Shown one piece after another: positions 8,320 through 17,228 of a stretch of 41,406 nucleotides of DNA. A model generated the notes under the pieces. The model did not search any database. It saw only the letters and a program-made list of their open reading frames with translations, and was not told where the DNA came from. Positions within the stretch are counted from its first letter, which is position 1, and each line of letters begins with the position of its first letter. Source of the DNA: Phycisphaerales bacterium. Its GTDB lineage: Bacteria; Planctomycetota; Phycisphaerae; Phycisphaerales; UBA1924. Location of the stretch: assembly GCA_017642965.1 (NCBI GenBank), contig JAEPOJ010000002.1:187132-228537 (forward strand), in the 5' to 3' direction. The position numbers and the translations under genes are program-made.

Positions 8320-8970
8320 ATGGCCGATCACCCGCCCGAAACCGGACACCCACGCCTCCCCACCGACACCGACAACGGGCTGCTGCTCATCATCTCCGGC
8401 CCCTCGGGCGTGGGCAAGACCACCATCACACGCGGCGTCGAACGATCGATCCCCGGCTCGGTCTTCTCGGTTTCCTACACCACCCGCGCGAAGACCGAGG
8501 CCGATGTCGAGGGCGTCGACTACCACTTCATCGATCACGACGAGTTCCAGGAGCTCATCGATCAGGATGCCTTCCTCGAGTGGGCCGATGTGTTCGGCAA
8601 ACGCTACGGCACCCGCCAGAAGTGGGTGGAGGAGCAGCTCGCCCGCGGACGACTCGTCATCCTCGAGATCGATGTCGAGGGCGCCAAGCAGGTTAAGGCC
8701 AAAATGCCCGAGGCGTTCGGGGTCTTCATCCTGCCCCCGAGTGAGGAGGAACTCCTCCGCAGACTCCAATCCCGCAAACGCGAGAGCGAAGAGCTCATCC
8801 AGAAACGATTCGCCGAGGCGCAGCACGAGATCCGCGAAGCGAAGGCGTGCGATGTCTATGACCGATTCATCATCAACGAAGATCTGGATGCCGCGATTCA
8901 GGAAGCGATCATGCACGTCAAAGCGGCACGCATCGCCCACGGAAACCGCAGCGAGAACGCGCCGTCTTGA
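8320..8970 (+). CDS. gmk: Guanylate kinase
   Basis: Protein of 216 residues that phosphorylates GMP to GDP with ATP. The P-loop is GPSGVGKT at residues 27-34. The GMP-binding region SYTTRAKTEADVEGVDYHF replaces the usual SxTTRxxRxGExxGxDYxF: the loop arginine of RPGE is a Thr here. Downstream blocks FLEWADVFGKRYGT and LVILEIDVEGAKQVK are typical. The length matches the family with a short N-terminal extension. The ATG at 8320 is chosen because an upstream frame back to 8245 would overlap the preceding terminator. It is a single gene converging on the SnoaL-like gene with 33 bp between stops. Confidence 0.93.
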   Translation: MADHPPETGHPRLPTDTDNGLLLIISGPSGVGKTTITRGVERSIPGSVFSVSYTTRAKTEADVEGVDYHFIDHDEFQELIDQDAFLEWADVFGKRYGTRQKWVEEQLARGRLVILEIDVEGAKQVKAKMPEAFGVFILPPSEEELLRRLQSRKRESEELIQKRFAEAQHEIREAKACDVYDRFIINEDLDAAIQEAIMHVKAARIAHGNRSENAPS

Positions 8971-9003
8971 TCTCTCTCCTGAACCGATCGAATCAGCTCA
9001 CGC

Positions 9004-9423
9004 TCAGCCGCCGGAGCAATCGCCCATCGGCATGTAGCAGAACTCTTCCTTCACGATCTTCCCGTCCTCGACCGTGTAGTTCGCGACTTCCTTCATCCGC
9101 ATGCGCGGGAACGAGCCATCCTTCGCTTCCATGTCGAGATCGAAGATCACGCTGAAGCTGTTCTGACCGATGAACGGGCCCTCGACCTGGCAATCGTGGA
9201 CCGTCACGCCCTTCTGCCATTCGCGGTACTTCGCAGAGACCTCGTCGCGCCCGTGATAGACACGCCCGTCGCCCTCGATGCTGGTCCAGCCCTCCTTGAA
9301 GTGCTTGTCCCAGATCTTCCCGTCGTACTCGACGAAGTCCACGCTCTCGTCGCCCGACTTGCAGTGGGTTACGACATCGTTGGCGATCTTCACGATGGTC
9401 TCGTTCTGTGTCATGGTGCTCAT
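9004..9423 (-). CDS. SnoaL-like / NTF2-fold protein
   Basis: Protein of 139 residues with the size and pattern of the SnoaL/NTF2 cone fold: N-terminal helices, a GRVYHGRDEVSAKY segment typical of SnoaL-like polyketide-cyclase relatives, then beta strands with VEDGKIVKEEF, the usual last strand-turn. The C-terminus ends in a Cys-containing CYMPMGDCSGG. These proteins vary widely in function, and many have no known activity. The start at 9423 is supported by AGGAG 7 nt upstream; the upstream frame to 9480 adds a Cys/Pro-poor sequence without a ribosome site. It lies downstream of the DUF3592 gene on the same strand, 100 bp away. Confidence 0.75.
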   Translation of the reverse strand: MSTMTQNETIVKIANDVVTHCKSGDESVDFVEYDGKIWDKHFKEGWTSIEGDGRVYHGRDEVSAKYREWQKGVTVHDCQVEGPFIGQNSFSVIFDLDMEAKDGSFPRMRMKEVANYTVEDGKIVKEEFCYMPMGDCSGG

Positions 9424-9523
9424 GGGTTGCTCCTGCTGTGGTGTGTGCGTTGCCTGCCGGGCAGCCCACCCGCCCGACATGCACAGAAATTACCGGACAC
9501 ACGATCCGGAATCAAGACATGAG

Positions 9524-10648
9524 TCAGGAATTTGTTCGGTTTATCTCAACCTCACTCACCGACATGCTCGGCGAGGGTTCCTCGGGCAAATCTCCCTCCT
9601 CCGCGGCCGCCTCGAACCGCTCGGCAAACCAGTCCCGTACCGACTCGCCTTTCTCGCGGTAGCCCTTAACCACCAGCAACTTATGCTCTGTGCCTTCCGC
9701 GTCCACGCCGGAGATGGTGTGCTTGTACCATGGGCGTTTGTTCACCGTCGTGTTGGTGCTCTCCACGGTGAGGCGGATGGTCTTGATGTCCCCGATATCG
9801 ATATTGATCGAGTATGGAACGCGGCTGAACCGAACCGCTTGCCAGTCGATTCGCAGCGTGTCGTGCTTGCCCGCTCTCCGAAGCCGCATCAGTGTCGGCA
9901 CCAGGATGCCGGCCCCGATACAGGCGCTCACCGCCATCAGCGCCGCATCCCGCCCAAGCGAGAACCCGGTCACAATGCCGATCGCGAAGATCGCCACGAA
10001 GCTGCAGCCCCCCGTCACCATGAAGAACACGGCCGAGCCCGACAAGTGGGCATCGCGGAGCACCATGGTCTGGCGATCACTCCGCGCGATGTACGGCGCA
10101 ACCGGGCGGTCCTCCTTGTGCCTGAGCCATCGGCGTGTATTCACCACACCACTACTCAAAAGCCCCAGCCCGATGCAGTGGAACGGCGTGAGGAACAGGA
10201 TGATGAAGTACGGCACCGATCGGTCGCTGAGATCCAGCACCGACTCGGCGTGGTCGTCCGGGTCGTAGAGCACCTTGACCTCGGCCCCCTGCGGGTATCG
10301 ATCGACGACCTCACGCGCATTGCTGCGCGATGAGCTGCTGAAGTTGAACATCGAGTCGCGATCGCCGCGGTAGGTTTGCCCGCCGACCTCGTACTCGTAC
10401 TCAACGAATGGCGAGTAGGTCGTCCCGTCCGAGTCCGAGTGCGATTCAACGTAAGACTGGAGCACCACGCCCGGCGCCGGCAGGTACCGCTCCCGCGCGT
10501 CCATCATCCGGTACGCCGAGTAGACAAAGAACCCATCGATACCCAGCACAAAGAGCATCCACACCAGCCCGAAGAGCGATAAACACCCGATCGGCTCGTC
10601 CGCGTTCTTCTTCCGCAGCTCCGCTTTGTTCTTGTTGAAGATGCTCAC
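9524..10648 (-). CDS. DUF3592-type membrane protein
   Basis: Protein of 374 residues. TM1 is at about 22-45. An extracytoplasmic domain follows with YSPFVEYEYEVGGQTYRGDR and AEVKVLYDPDDHAESVL, the recognisable DUF3592 core. TM2 is near 148-168, and TM3 and TM4 lie between about 203 and 253. The C-terminal cytoplasmic region (IRIDWQAVRFSRVPYS...) looks like a PH-like beta domain, then a tail rich in Glu/Pro/Ser. Function unknown. The start is GTG at 10648; TACACT on the minus strand ends 6 nt before it, with no Shine-Dalgarno, so a leaderless transcript is possible. The neighbours give no pathway. Confidence 0.72.
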   Translation of the reverse strand: MSIFNKNKAELRKKNADEPIGCLSLFGLVWMLFVLGIDGFFVYSAYRMMDARERYLPAPGVVLQSYVESHSDSDGTTYSPFVEYEYEVGGQTYRGDRDSMFNFSSSSRSNAREVVDRYPQGAEVKVLYDPDDHAESVLDLSDRSVPYFIILFLTPFHCIGLGLLSSGVVNTRRWLRHKEDRPVAPYIARSDRQTMVLRDAHLSGSAVFFMVTGGCSFVAIFAIGIVTGFSLGRDAALMAVSACIGAGILVPTLMRLRRAGKHDTLRIDWQAVRFSRVPYSINIDIGDIKTIRLTVESTNTTVNKRPWYKHTISGVDAEGTEHKLLVVKGYREKGESVRDWFAERFEAAAEEGDLPEEPSPSMSVSEVEINRTNS

Positions 10649-10711
10649 GCGCCGAGTGTATCACGGATAGTACAGGCGCGGCTTGAAAGTGCATGCTGCT
10701 GAATGTTCTCC

Positions 10712-11914
10712 TTACGAGATACTCAGCGTCGGCTTCCCCGCCCCCCGGCTCATCTGCGCCAGCGTCACCTGCGCCTCAAGCTGATCGACCATCCCGCCAA
10801 GGGCCTTCGGCAGCTGATCACCGCCGGCGCTGTCTGGATCGAAGTTCGCGCTCGGGTTGCCGTTGTCGCCGTTGGATCGCAGCGCCATGTTGATCGGCAC
10901 CGCGCCAAGGAACGGGTGGTTGAGCTTCTGGGCCATCATCTGCGCCCCACCGCGCCCGAAGATGTCGTACTCCTTGCCATCATCACCGATGAAGTAGCTC
11001 ATGTTCTCCACGACGCCCAGCACCTCGACACCCAGCGACTCGAACATCCCGCTGGCGCGGACCGCGTCGTCCTGCGCCACCTTCTGCGGCGTGCACACCA
11101 CGACCGCGCCCGTGAGCTGCACGCTCTGGGCCAGTGTCAGCGGGACGTCGCCCGTGCCCGGTGGCAGATCGATGATCAGGTAGTCCAGCTCGCCCCATTG
11201 CGTCCGCTCGAGCAACTGGTTGAAGGCGCCGTGCGCCATCGGGCCGCGCCAGATGAGCGGCTTGTCGGTATCAACAAGCTTGCCCATCGTGATGCACTTC
11301 ACGCCGTGCACCATGAACGGCTGGAGCGCCCCGTCGATCACCTGCTGGTCATAGGAACCCAGCCCCATCATGGTCGGAAGCGACGGGCCGTAGATATCGC
11401 CATCGAGCAGCCCGACGCTGTGGCCCTTGCGTGCCAGCCCGACCGCCATGTTGACCGCGACGGTCGACTTGCCCACGCCGCCCTTGCCCGCGCCGACCGC
11501 GATGATGTGCTTCACGCCCGGCACGCCCGTGGCGTCCTTGTTTTGCGGCGTGTCGCCCTCGCGTTTGGACGGGGCTGAGCCTCCCGCGTTGCCGCCGGTC
11601 TTCGCATCACCTTTGAGCTTCATGACCACCTCGCCCTGGTGATCGACAAAGTCGACGACCAGCCCGAGATCACTGATGCCCTTTTCCTTCGCGGCGGCGC
11701 GGACGCACGAATCGATCACCGCCCCGACCTTGGCCAGCTGTTCGCGACCGGGCTGCGGCGCATCGGGCTCGCCCTGAGTCATGCAGACCCGCACCGAGGC
11801 GTGCTCGTCGCAGACCGCGATATTCATCACGCATCCCCGCTCAACGATGTCCTCCCCGCTGGGGTGCATGACAGCGGTGAGTGCCTCGCGGATATCGTCC
11901 TTCGTGAGTGTCAT
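10712..11914 (-). CDS. mrp: Mrp/ApbC/NBP35-family P-loop ATPase (Fe-S carrier type)
   Basis: Protein of 400 residues. An N-terminal MIP18-like (DUF59) domain covers about 1-100, followed by a Gly/Asp-rich linker and an NTPase domain. The P-loop is GKGGVGKS at 143-150, Walker B is LIIDLPPGTGD, and DGDIYGPSLP follows the switch region. The family carries and transfers iron-sulphur clusters. The family's paired CxxC, normally just after ENMSYF, is absent here: the sequence reads ENMSYFIGDDGKEYDIFG (about 303-320). Cluster binding through that site is therefore unlikely. The start at 11914 has GGAG nine nt upstream; the frame extending to 12004 has no support. Confidence 0.88.
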   Translation of the reverse strand: MTLTKDDIREALTAVMHPSGEDIVERGCVMNIAVCDEHASVRVCMTQGEPDAPQPGREQLAKVGAVIDSCVRAAAKEKGISDLGLVVDFVDHQGEVVMKLKGDAKTGGNAGGSAPSKREGDTPQNKDATGVPGVKHIIAVGAGKGGVGKSTVAVNMAVGLARKGHSVGLLDGDIYGPSLPTMMGLGSYDQQVIDGALQPFMVHGVKCITMGKLVDTDKPLIWRGPMAHGAFNQLLERTQWGELDYLIIDLPPGTGDVPLTLAQSVQLTGAVVVCTPQKVAQDDAVRASGMFESLGVEVLGVVENMSYFIGDDGKEYDIFGRGGAQMMAQKLNHPFLGAVPINMALRSNGDNGNPSANFDPDSAGGDQLPKALGGMVDQLEAQVTLAQMSRGAGKPTLSIS

Positions 11915-12197
11915 ATCGATCTGCTCCGATAAGCCCGAACGCGAGTCCGGGTGGGTCTGGATGCTCCGGGAGAGCGAAATAGCCCATCCCACGCGGGCGA
12001 ACAACCCGCCCGCGGACCCCGTTTTCTCTGCAGTATCATCATAGACACGGGCCCATCACATCGATAATTTGATCCTGTCCTTTGAATACGGGCAATAGCA
12101 CGCCAAGCGACACGTTGAGCCCTCCGAGACCACGGAACACGCTCAAGTCCTCTGCCGGCCGATACTCCGGCACCACCCTCCGGGGAAGGAGAACGAC

Positions 12198-12977
12198 ATG
12201 AAACACGCACAGCCACTCTCCATGCTGCTCATGCTGACCGCCGCCGCGGGGCTCGCGATCGCGGAGCCGGCGAAATCCGACACCTCGGATCAGGACCTCC
12301 TCCGCGGGCCGAGCGTGAAGGAGACTGATGCGCAGACGACCAACAAGGACCAGCGCCCGGAGATGAGCGTCGAGGAGCACCTCGAAGCCAAGCCGATGGA
12401 GATCCGCGAGGTCTACAGCGCCATCAGGATCCTCTCAAGCGACAGGGTAGACGCCTCCGTCGCACTCAATGAGTACCAGCAGGACAAGATCAAAGAGATC
12501 ATGCAGCAGTACCGCGAGGACATCCGCGCGTTCCAGGAAGAGAACCGCACTGAGATGCGTGCCCTCCGCGACCAGATGAACAAGGAGGCCAAAGAGCGCA
12601 GGGAGCAGCGCCAGAAGGCCGCCGAGTCCGAAGAGGGCGGTTCCATGCAGGAACGCGTACGCCAGAGCAGGGATCAGGGCGAGACGCCCGCGGCACGCAA
12701 GCTCCGGGAGATGATCAACAACTCCCCCGCGGCCAAGACCGCGATGAAGAACATCAAGAGCACGCTCAAAGAGGAGCAGATGGACGCGCTCAAGGAGGCC
12801 GTCGTCAAGGCCCGCGTCCGTGCCGAGTCACGAGCCCGCGATGGTGAGCGTGGTGACCGCGCCCAGCCGGCCCGCCGGGGCATGGACGGCGATGACGCAC
12901 GCCCCCAGCGTCGCGATCGCAACCAGAACCGTGATGGCAACGGCGACGAGAAGCGCGAGAAGCCCATCGACGACTGA
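12198..12977 (+). CDS. Exported charged coiled-coil protein, possibly Spy/LTxxQ-like
   Basis: Protein of 259 residues with a signal peptide (about 1-22, ending AIA-E). The mature part is strongly charged and predicted helical: LNEYQQDKIKEIMQQY (about residues 95-110) and LKEEQMDALKEAV (near 195) resemble the two LTxxQ helices of periplasmic Spy/CpxP-type chaperones, with a coiled coil between them. The C-terminal ~50 residues are an Arg/Asp-rich disordered tail. AAGGAG lies 6 nt before the ATG, an unusually strong ribosome site for this window. An intrinsic terminator follows. The Spy-like reading is only an analogy; a structural or stress role in the envelope is inferred. Confidence 0.7.
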   Translation: MKHAQPLSMLLMLTAAAGLAIAEPAKSDTSDQDLLRGPSVKETDAQTTNKDQRPEMSVEEHLEAKPMEIREVYSAIRILSSDRVDASVALNEYQQDKIKEIMQQYREDIRAFQEENRTEMRALRDQMNKEAKERREQRQKAAESEEGGSMQERVRQSRDQGETPAARKLREMINNSPAAKTAMKNIKSTLKEEQMDALKEAVVKARVRAESRARDGERGDRAQPARRGMDGDDARPQRRDRNQNRDGNGDEKREKPIDD

Positions 12978-13023
12978 TCCGATTCAACCAGAACACGCAA
13001 CGCGTACGGACCCGATTCCGTCA

Positions 13024-13055
13024 GAGGCCGCACCCGAAAGGGGCGGTCTCGTTTT
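13024..13055 (+). terminator. Intrinsic terminator between convergent genes
   Basis: GAGGCCGCACCC, loop GAAA, GGGGCGGTCTC, then GTTTTAT. The stem is nearly perfect with a GNRA-type tetraloop. It terminates the exported coiled-coil gene. The histidine kinase gene ends on the other strand 16 bp further on and may use the same hairpin. Confidence 0.82.
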
Positions 13056-13070
13056 ATATCTTCATCGGCT

Positions 13071-14906
13071 TCATGCCGCGTCCCTGCGGTCTCCCGTAAG
13101 CAGGTCCACGCAGCACGCGAACAGCGCGTCAAAGTCGATGGGTTTCGTGCAGTATGCCGACGCGCCCGCTTCCATACAGCGCTGCTGCTCTTCCATCAAC
13201 GCGTGCGCGCTGAGCATCACAACCGGGACATCGCAGCCCGCGAGGCGGATCTCTCGAAGCGCATGAATCCCCGACATCACCGGCATGCTGATATCCATGA
13301 GCACCAGCTCAAACCCATTGCCGCGGTAATCCTCCGCGAGCACACGGTCCATCCCCGCCTGCCCGTTGGACTCGAGCTCGACCTCCACGCCGATCTTCCC
13401 AAAGTGATGCCGAACCAGCCTTACGTTGTCTTCGGTATCCTCGACGAGCAGGATCTTCCTGCCTCCCAGCGCCGCCTTGTAGAGCTCTGGACTGGTTGTC
13501 TTATGACGATCCGCACCCGATGCTTGCTCCGGACCTTCGCACGCGGCGCACAGCAGCGTGCAGGTAAACTCGCTCCCGCATCCGAGTTCCGAGGTGACCG
13601 TCAGGTCGCCGCCGAGTGCGCGTGAAATCTGACGTGCGATCGTCAGCCCCAGCCCGGTCCCGCCGAACTCGCGTGCGACGTGGTCCGCCCCCTGATTGAA
13701 CTGCTCGAACACACGCACCGATTGCTCGGGCGTCATCCCGATCCCGGTATCCGATACGCGGAGTTCGACGCCGCAGAAATCACCCTGCCCATCGGTGACC
13801 GAGCCGATCCGGATACGCACATCACCGTTACGCGTGAACTTGATTGCGTTCCCGACGAGGTTGGTGATCAGCTGGCGGACCCGCGTTGGATCCGTGCGAA
13901 CCCAATCCGGCACGTCAGGATCGATTTCCAGGCTCAGGCGGGTCCCAGCCGTGTCCGCCTTCTTCTGCAGCAGCTCGATCACGCCGCTAGCGATCTCGCT
14001 CAGCGAGCAGGGGACAAACTCGTACGCCATCTCGCCAGCATCGATCTTCGAAACATCGAGGATATCGTTGATCAGCGCGAGCAGGTGGTTCGAGTTGCGT
14101 TGAACGCGCTGCAGGTGTTCACGGCAGCCGGGTGGGCAATCCCCCTCCTCCATCGCGATGTCCAGGTAGCCGAGGATCGCCGTCATCGGTGTGCGAATCT
14201 CGTGGCTCATCCGCGCCAGGAACTCGCCCTTGGCCTGGTTCGCCTGCTCCGCCTCGAGCGTCGCGACGCGCAGCTCCTTTGTCGCGATCTCGACTTCCCT
14301 GCTCAAACGCTCGTTCTGCTCTTTCAGACTCTCGTTGAGCTGACGAGCGAGTCGCTTGGCGCTCAGCGAGAGGCGAAACGCATCGAGATTCGCGGCAAAC
14401 TTCCACGTGAAGAACGCGAGCGGGCAGAGCGCCAGCGCGAGCAAGCGATACCCCGGCCAGAAGAAGAGCACGATCGAGGACAGGTAGCCGCACGTTGCGC
14501 ACCACAGGAAGATCCATGCGAGATCCATCAGCTTGGTATTGCGGTCCTGCTCCTCTTCCTGCAGATATGCCCGGCGCCAGAAGATAAAGATCTTGATGTA
14601 CCCGGCGATCACGAGGACATTGAGCCCGACAAGGATCCAAACCCACGCCCAATCCGTGCCGCCCTCGGACGTGACCATGCAGTGGGTGCGCGCCATGTAC
14701 GAGCCGTCGCCCGAGAAGAAATCGATTGCCGCATAGCCGGTCGCATGATCGTGCGTTTCGTCTGAGCACGTCAGGCCCTGCATCCATGCGGCCGACTCGC
14801 CACCCACCGCCCCGGAGTGCGCGATCAGCACAACGGTTGCGATCACGAGCGACGTCATGCATAGCAGCACCAGTATCTTCCCGTGAACGCTCTTCATGAC
14901 GAACAT
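13071..14906 (-). CDS. Membrane-bound hybrid sensor histidine kinase
   Basis: Protein of 611 residues. TM1 is about 9-29; a short external loop has two Cys (47, 76); further TMs lie near 87-110, 126-150 and 152-170; a coiled coil runs about 178-230. HisKA carries MSHEIRTP with phospho-acceptor His235. HATPase_c has the N box near Asn353, DTGIG with Asp387, and GTGLGL at 416-421. A C-terminal receiver (about 485-605) has the acidic pair at 490-491, phospho-acceptor Asp538 in LMDIS, Ser566 and Lys588. With no Hpt domain or partner regulator next to it, it probably passes phosphate to proteins encoded elsewhere. The ATG at 14897 (MKSVHGK) is an alternative start. The signal sensed is unknown. 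Confidence 0.9.
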   Translation of the reverse strand: MFVMKSVHGKILVLLCMTSLVIATVVLIAHSGAVGGESAAWMQGLTCSDETHDHATGYAAIDFFSGDGSYMARTHCMVTSEGGTDWAWVWILVGLNVLVIAGYIKIFIFWRRAYLQEEEQDRNTKLMDLAWIFLWCATCGYLSSIVLFFWPGYRLLALALCPLAFFTWKFAANLDAFRLSLSAKRLARQLNESLKEQNERLSREVEIATKELRVATLEAEQANQAKGEFLARMSHEIRTPMTAILGYLDIAMEEGDCPPGCREHLQRVQRNSNHLLALINDILDVSKIDAGEMAYEFVPCSLSEIASGVIELLQKKADTAGTRLSLEIDPDVPDWVRTDPTRVRQLITNLVGNAIKFTRNGDVRIRIGSVTDGQGDFCGVELRVSDTGIGMTPEQSVRVFEQFNQGADHVAREFGGTGLGLTIARQISRALGGDLTVTSELGCGSEFTCTLLCAACEGPEQASGADRHKTTSPELYKAALGGRKILLVEDTEDNVRLVRHHFGKIGVEVELESNGQAGMDRVLAEDYRGNGFELVLMDISMPVMSGIHALREIRLAGCDVPVVMLSAHALMEEQQRCMEAGASAYCTKPIDFDALFACCVDLLTGDRRDAA

Positions 14907-15000
14907 ATCGGGTTGTTCTACGCATCTTTTCTGGCAACCTCATGAGTTCCATCAACTCACAAGCGCGCACCACAGCGAGCACGGAAATTGCTGCGTGAGC

Positions 15001-15016
15001 AGCACAGATCTGTGCT
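15001..15016. promoter_or_regulatory. Perfect 16-bp palindrome upstream of the histidine kinase
   Basis: AGCACAGATCTGTGCT is a perfect dyad between the DoxX-like gene (stop 15051) and the histidine kinase start, about 95 bp upstream of the latter. No T-run follows in the direction of DoxX transcription, so it is more like an operator than a terminator. No known regulator site was recognised. Confidence 0.35.
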
Positions 15017-15050
15017 TACGAAAGGGTTCACGCATCGGACTCGGGAACAC

Positions 15051-15488
15051 CTACGCCGATCGCCCCCCTACAAAGGGGATCTCGTTTCGTCGGATCACAA
15101 TCACGGACACGCTGCACACCAGCACCACCACCGCCATCACAAACAGCATTGGCCCCGCCAGAGGCTCAAGCGCCTCGTTCCCCAGCGCCACCGGATCGAT
15201 GGAGATCCCCAGCTTTGTGAGATGTGCGCCGATCGCCCCAAGGATCACGCCCAGCGCGAGCATGGCCCCGACCACGCTTGTTCGAGGGATCAGCAGCAAC
15301 ACCACCGCGATCAGCTCCATCACACCCGACGCGTATCGACCCCACGGCTCAGCACCGAGCACCTCGAAGAGTGCCTTCGTTTCTTCCGCCCCAGTAAACT
15401 TGAAGAACAGCGTCTGCCCAAGAATGAACGCGGCGATGATCTGCAGAACCCAGCTCGTGATCCGCAACGGCTTCGAGATCGAGGACAT
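15051..15488 (-). CDS. DoxX-like four-helix membrane protein
   Basis: Protein of 145 residues with four hydrophobic helices (about 9-30, 50-70, 72-95, 110-132). The first helix contains ILGQTLFFKFTGAEE, and the second block WGRYASGVMELIAVVLLLIP matches DoxX/DoxD-family patterns. DoxX-type proteins are small membrane proteins linked in some bacteria to redox stress complexes; a role here cannot be assigned. AAGGAG lies about 7 nt before the ATG at 15488, which decides the start over an upstream frame to 15524. It lies downstream of nuoF but is separated from it by a hairpin terminator. Confidence 0.72.
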   Translation of the reverse strand: MSSISKPLRITSWVLQIIAAFILGQTLFFKFTGAEETKALFEVLGAEPWGRYASGVMELIAVVLLLIPRTSVVGAMLALGVILGAIGAHLTKLGISIDPVALGNEALEPLAGPMLFVMAVVVLVCSVSVIVIRRNEIPFVGGRSA

Positions 15489-15560
15489 ACCCGTGCTCCT
15501 TGTGCGCCCCATCGCGCCAAGCAAGTAAACACCCGATGACCCATTTCTATTCGCCCATGG

Positions 15561-15584
15561 AAAACGCCCGATCGATCGGGCGTT
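15561..15584 (-). terminator. Terminator after nuoF (perfect palindrome)
   Basis: A perfect inverted repeat, AACGCCCGATC|GATCGGGCGTT, at 15563-15584. In the nuoF direction it ends in four T (complement of the A-run at 15561-15564), as expected of an intrinsic terminator. It lies 22 bp after the nuoF stop. Confidence 0.75.
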
Positions 15585-15606
15585 GTGGTCGAAATCATAT
15601 GGTCGA

Positions 15607-17001
15607 TCAGGCCCCTGCCAGCTCGCCCATGTTGATCGTCACCGGCACGTACGTCCGCTGGACCCGCGACTCGAACTCCTCGCTGAACTTCTCCATGATC
15701 GTCCGCGCCGCCCAGGCGTTGCCGTCCGCGAGACCGCAGATCGTTGTGCCGGGCATCGAGCCCATGGAGTTCGCGATCTCCATCGCGATGTCCAGGTCCT
15801 TGCTCTTCGCGTCGCCCGCCTCGATACGGGTCATGATCTGGTACAGCCAGCCCGAGCCCTCGCGGCAGGGGGTGCACTGCCCGCAGCTCTCGTGCTTGAA
15901 GAAACGCGTGATGTTCCGCGCAACCGAGACCATGTCCGTATCCTCATCGAATACGGTCGGCCCAGCCGTCCCCAGACCCAGCACGCCGTACTTGCGCCCG
16001 ATGTCGAAGTCGAGCTCGGCCTCGTACTGATCCGTTCCGAGGATGCCCATCGACACGCCGCCGGGGATCGCGCCCTTGAACTTCTTGCCGCCGCGGATAC
16101 CGCCGCAGTAGTCCTCGACGAGCGTCCGCAGCGGGATCCCGAGCTCGAGCTCATAACACCCCGGCTTCTCGACATGGCCCGAGACACCCATCAGCTTGGT
16201 GCCGAAGCTCGGAGGCCCGCCGATGGTGCTCTCCACGCCCTGCTCGTTGAACGCCTTGGCCCCGTCCGTCATGATGAACGGCAGGTGCTGCAGCGTCTCC
16301 ACGTTGTTGATGATCGTCGGACGCTCGAACAACCCCTTGAGCGCCGGGAAGGGCGGCTTAATCCTCGGCCACCCGCGCTTGCCCTCGATGCCCTCGAGCA
16401 GCGCCGTCTCCTCGCCGCAGATGTACGCGCCCGCGCCTCGGTGCACGTAGCAGTCCGCGACGAACGGATCACCCGAGGCGTTGCCGCCCTGGTTCATCAG
16501 GCCCTTCTCGCCGAAGATCCCGTTCTCGTAGGCTTCCTTGATCGCATTCTCGAGCACATGCGCCTGGTGGTGGTACTCGCCGCGGATAAAGATGTACGCC
16601 TTATCCAGCCGGCACGCGTACTGACAGATCGCGATGCCCTCGAGCAGCCCGTGCGGGTCGAAGTCCATCAGCAGGCGGTCCTTGAACGTGCCCGGCTCCG
16701 ACTCGTCCGCGTTGATCGCCAAGTAGCGCTGCCCGCCGTCAGGATCGGGGAGGAAGGTCCACTTGAGCCCGGTGGGGAAGCCCGCGCCGCCGCGTCCACG
16801 CAGCATCGAGTCCTTCACCTCACTGGTGACGTCCTCGGGCTTCATCTGCAGCGCCTTGCGCAGCCCCTCGTAGCCGCCGGTCTTGACGTACTCGTCGTAC
16901 TTGACGACGTGGCGGTCACGGATATGCCCGAACGGAGCCGTGGGGATCCGCTTGAGCAGGTAGTGCTGGGTCAGGCTGTCTTCCCACTGTTTCTTGGGCA
17001 T
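15607..17001 (-). CDS. nuoF: NADH-quinone oxidoreductase subunit F (NADH/FMN-binding, 4Fe-4S)
   Basis: Protein of 464 residues, the NADH-oxidising flavoprotein subunit of complex I. GRGGAGFPTGLKW (69-81) and NADESEPGT (97-105) form the FMN/NADH site, and GAGAYICGEETAL is a further family block. Cluster N3 ligands are ESCGQCTPC (Cys373, 376, 379) and the Cys in TTICGLAD (about 422). The start at 17001 has GGAG 7 nt upstream; the frame extending to 17157 is unsupported. No other nuo gene is adjacent: nuoE, usually just upstream, is replaced by 227 bp of intergenic DNA and a divergent gene. It may pair with subunits elsewhere, or serve a related NADH-dependent complex such as a hydrogenase or formate dehydrogenase. 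Confidence 0.9.
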   Translation of the reverse strand: MPKKQWEDSLTQHYLLKRIPTAPFGHIRDRHVVKYDEYVKTGGYEGLRKALQMKPEDVTSEVKDSMLRGRGGAGFPTGLKWTFLPDPDGGQRYLAINADESEPGTFKDRLLMDFDPHGLLEGIAICQYACRLDKAYIFIRGEYHHQAHVLENAIKEAYENGIFGEKGLMNQGGNASGDPFVADCYVHRGAGAYICGEETALLEGIEGKRGWPRIKPPFPALKGLFERPTIINNVETLQHLPFIMTDGAKAFNEQGVESTIGGPPSFGTKLMGVSGHVEKPGCYELELGIPLRTLVEDYCGGIRGGKKFKGAIPGGVSMGILGTDQYEAELDFDIGRKYGVLGLGTAGPTVFDEDTDMVSVARNITRFFKHESCGQCTPCREGSGWLYQIMTRIEAGDAKSKDLDIAMEIANSMGSMPGTTICGLADGNAWAARTIMEKFSEEFESRVQRTYVPVTINMGELAGA

Positions 17002-17228
17002 TGGGGCACTCCGGGTCTGCGGCAGGGGTCCAAAGACGGGTTTCGCCCCGATCCCAAGCCGCGATGCGTTCAATCCGAGGATTCTAGCGTCCAGAACCGC
17101 CCGATCCGCACCCGGATCGCCCCGATCTGGGCCCGCATAAATGCTCTCGCCGCCCACAACCCGCTGGCACCACGCCCGTATCGGATGTAGGTTTCGTTAT
17201 TCATCATCCATAATTTGAGGACTCATCC

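Noticed and set aside
15583..17190. Long plus-strand open frame of 535 codons antisense to nuoF
   Set aside because: Shadow of nuoF at high GC: Arg/His/Ala-rich, no motif, and the opposite strand has full catalytic signatures.
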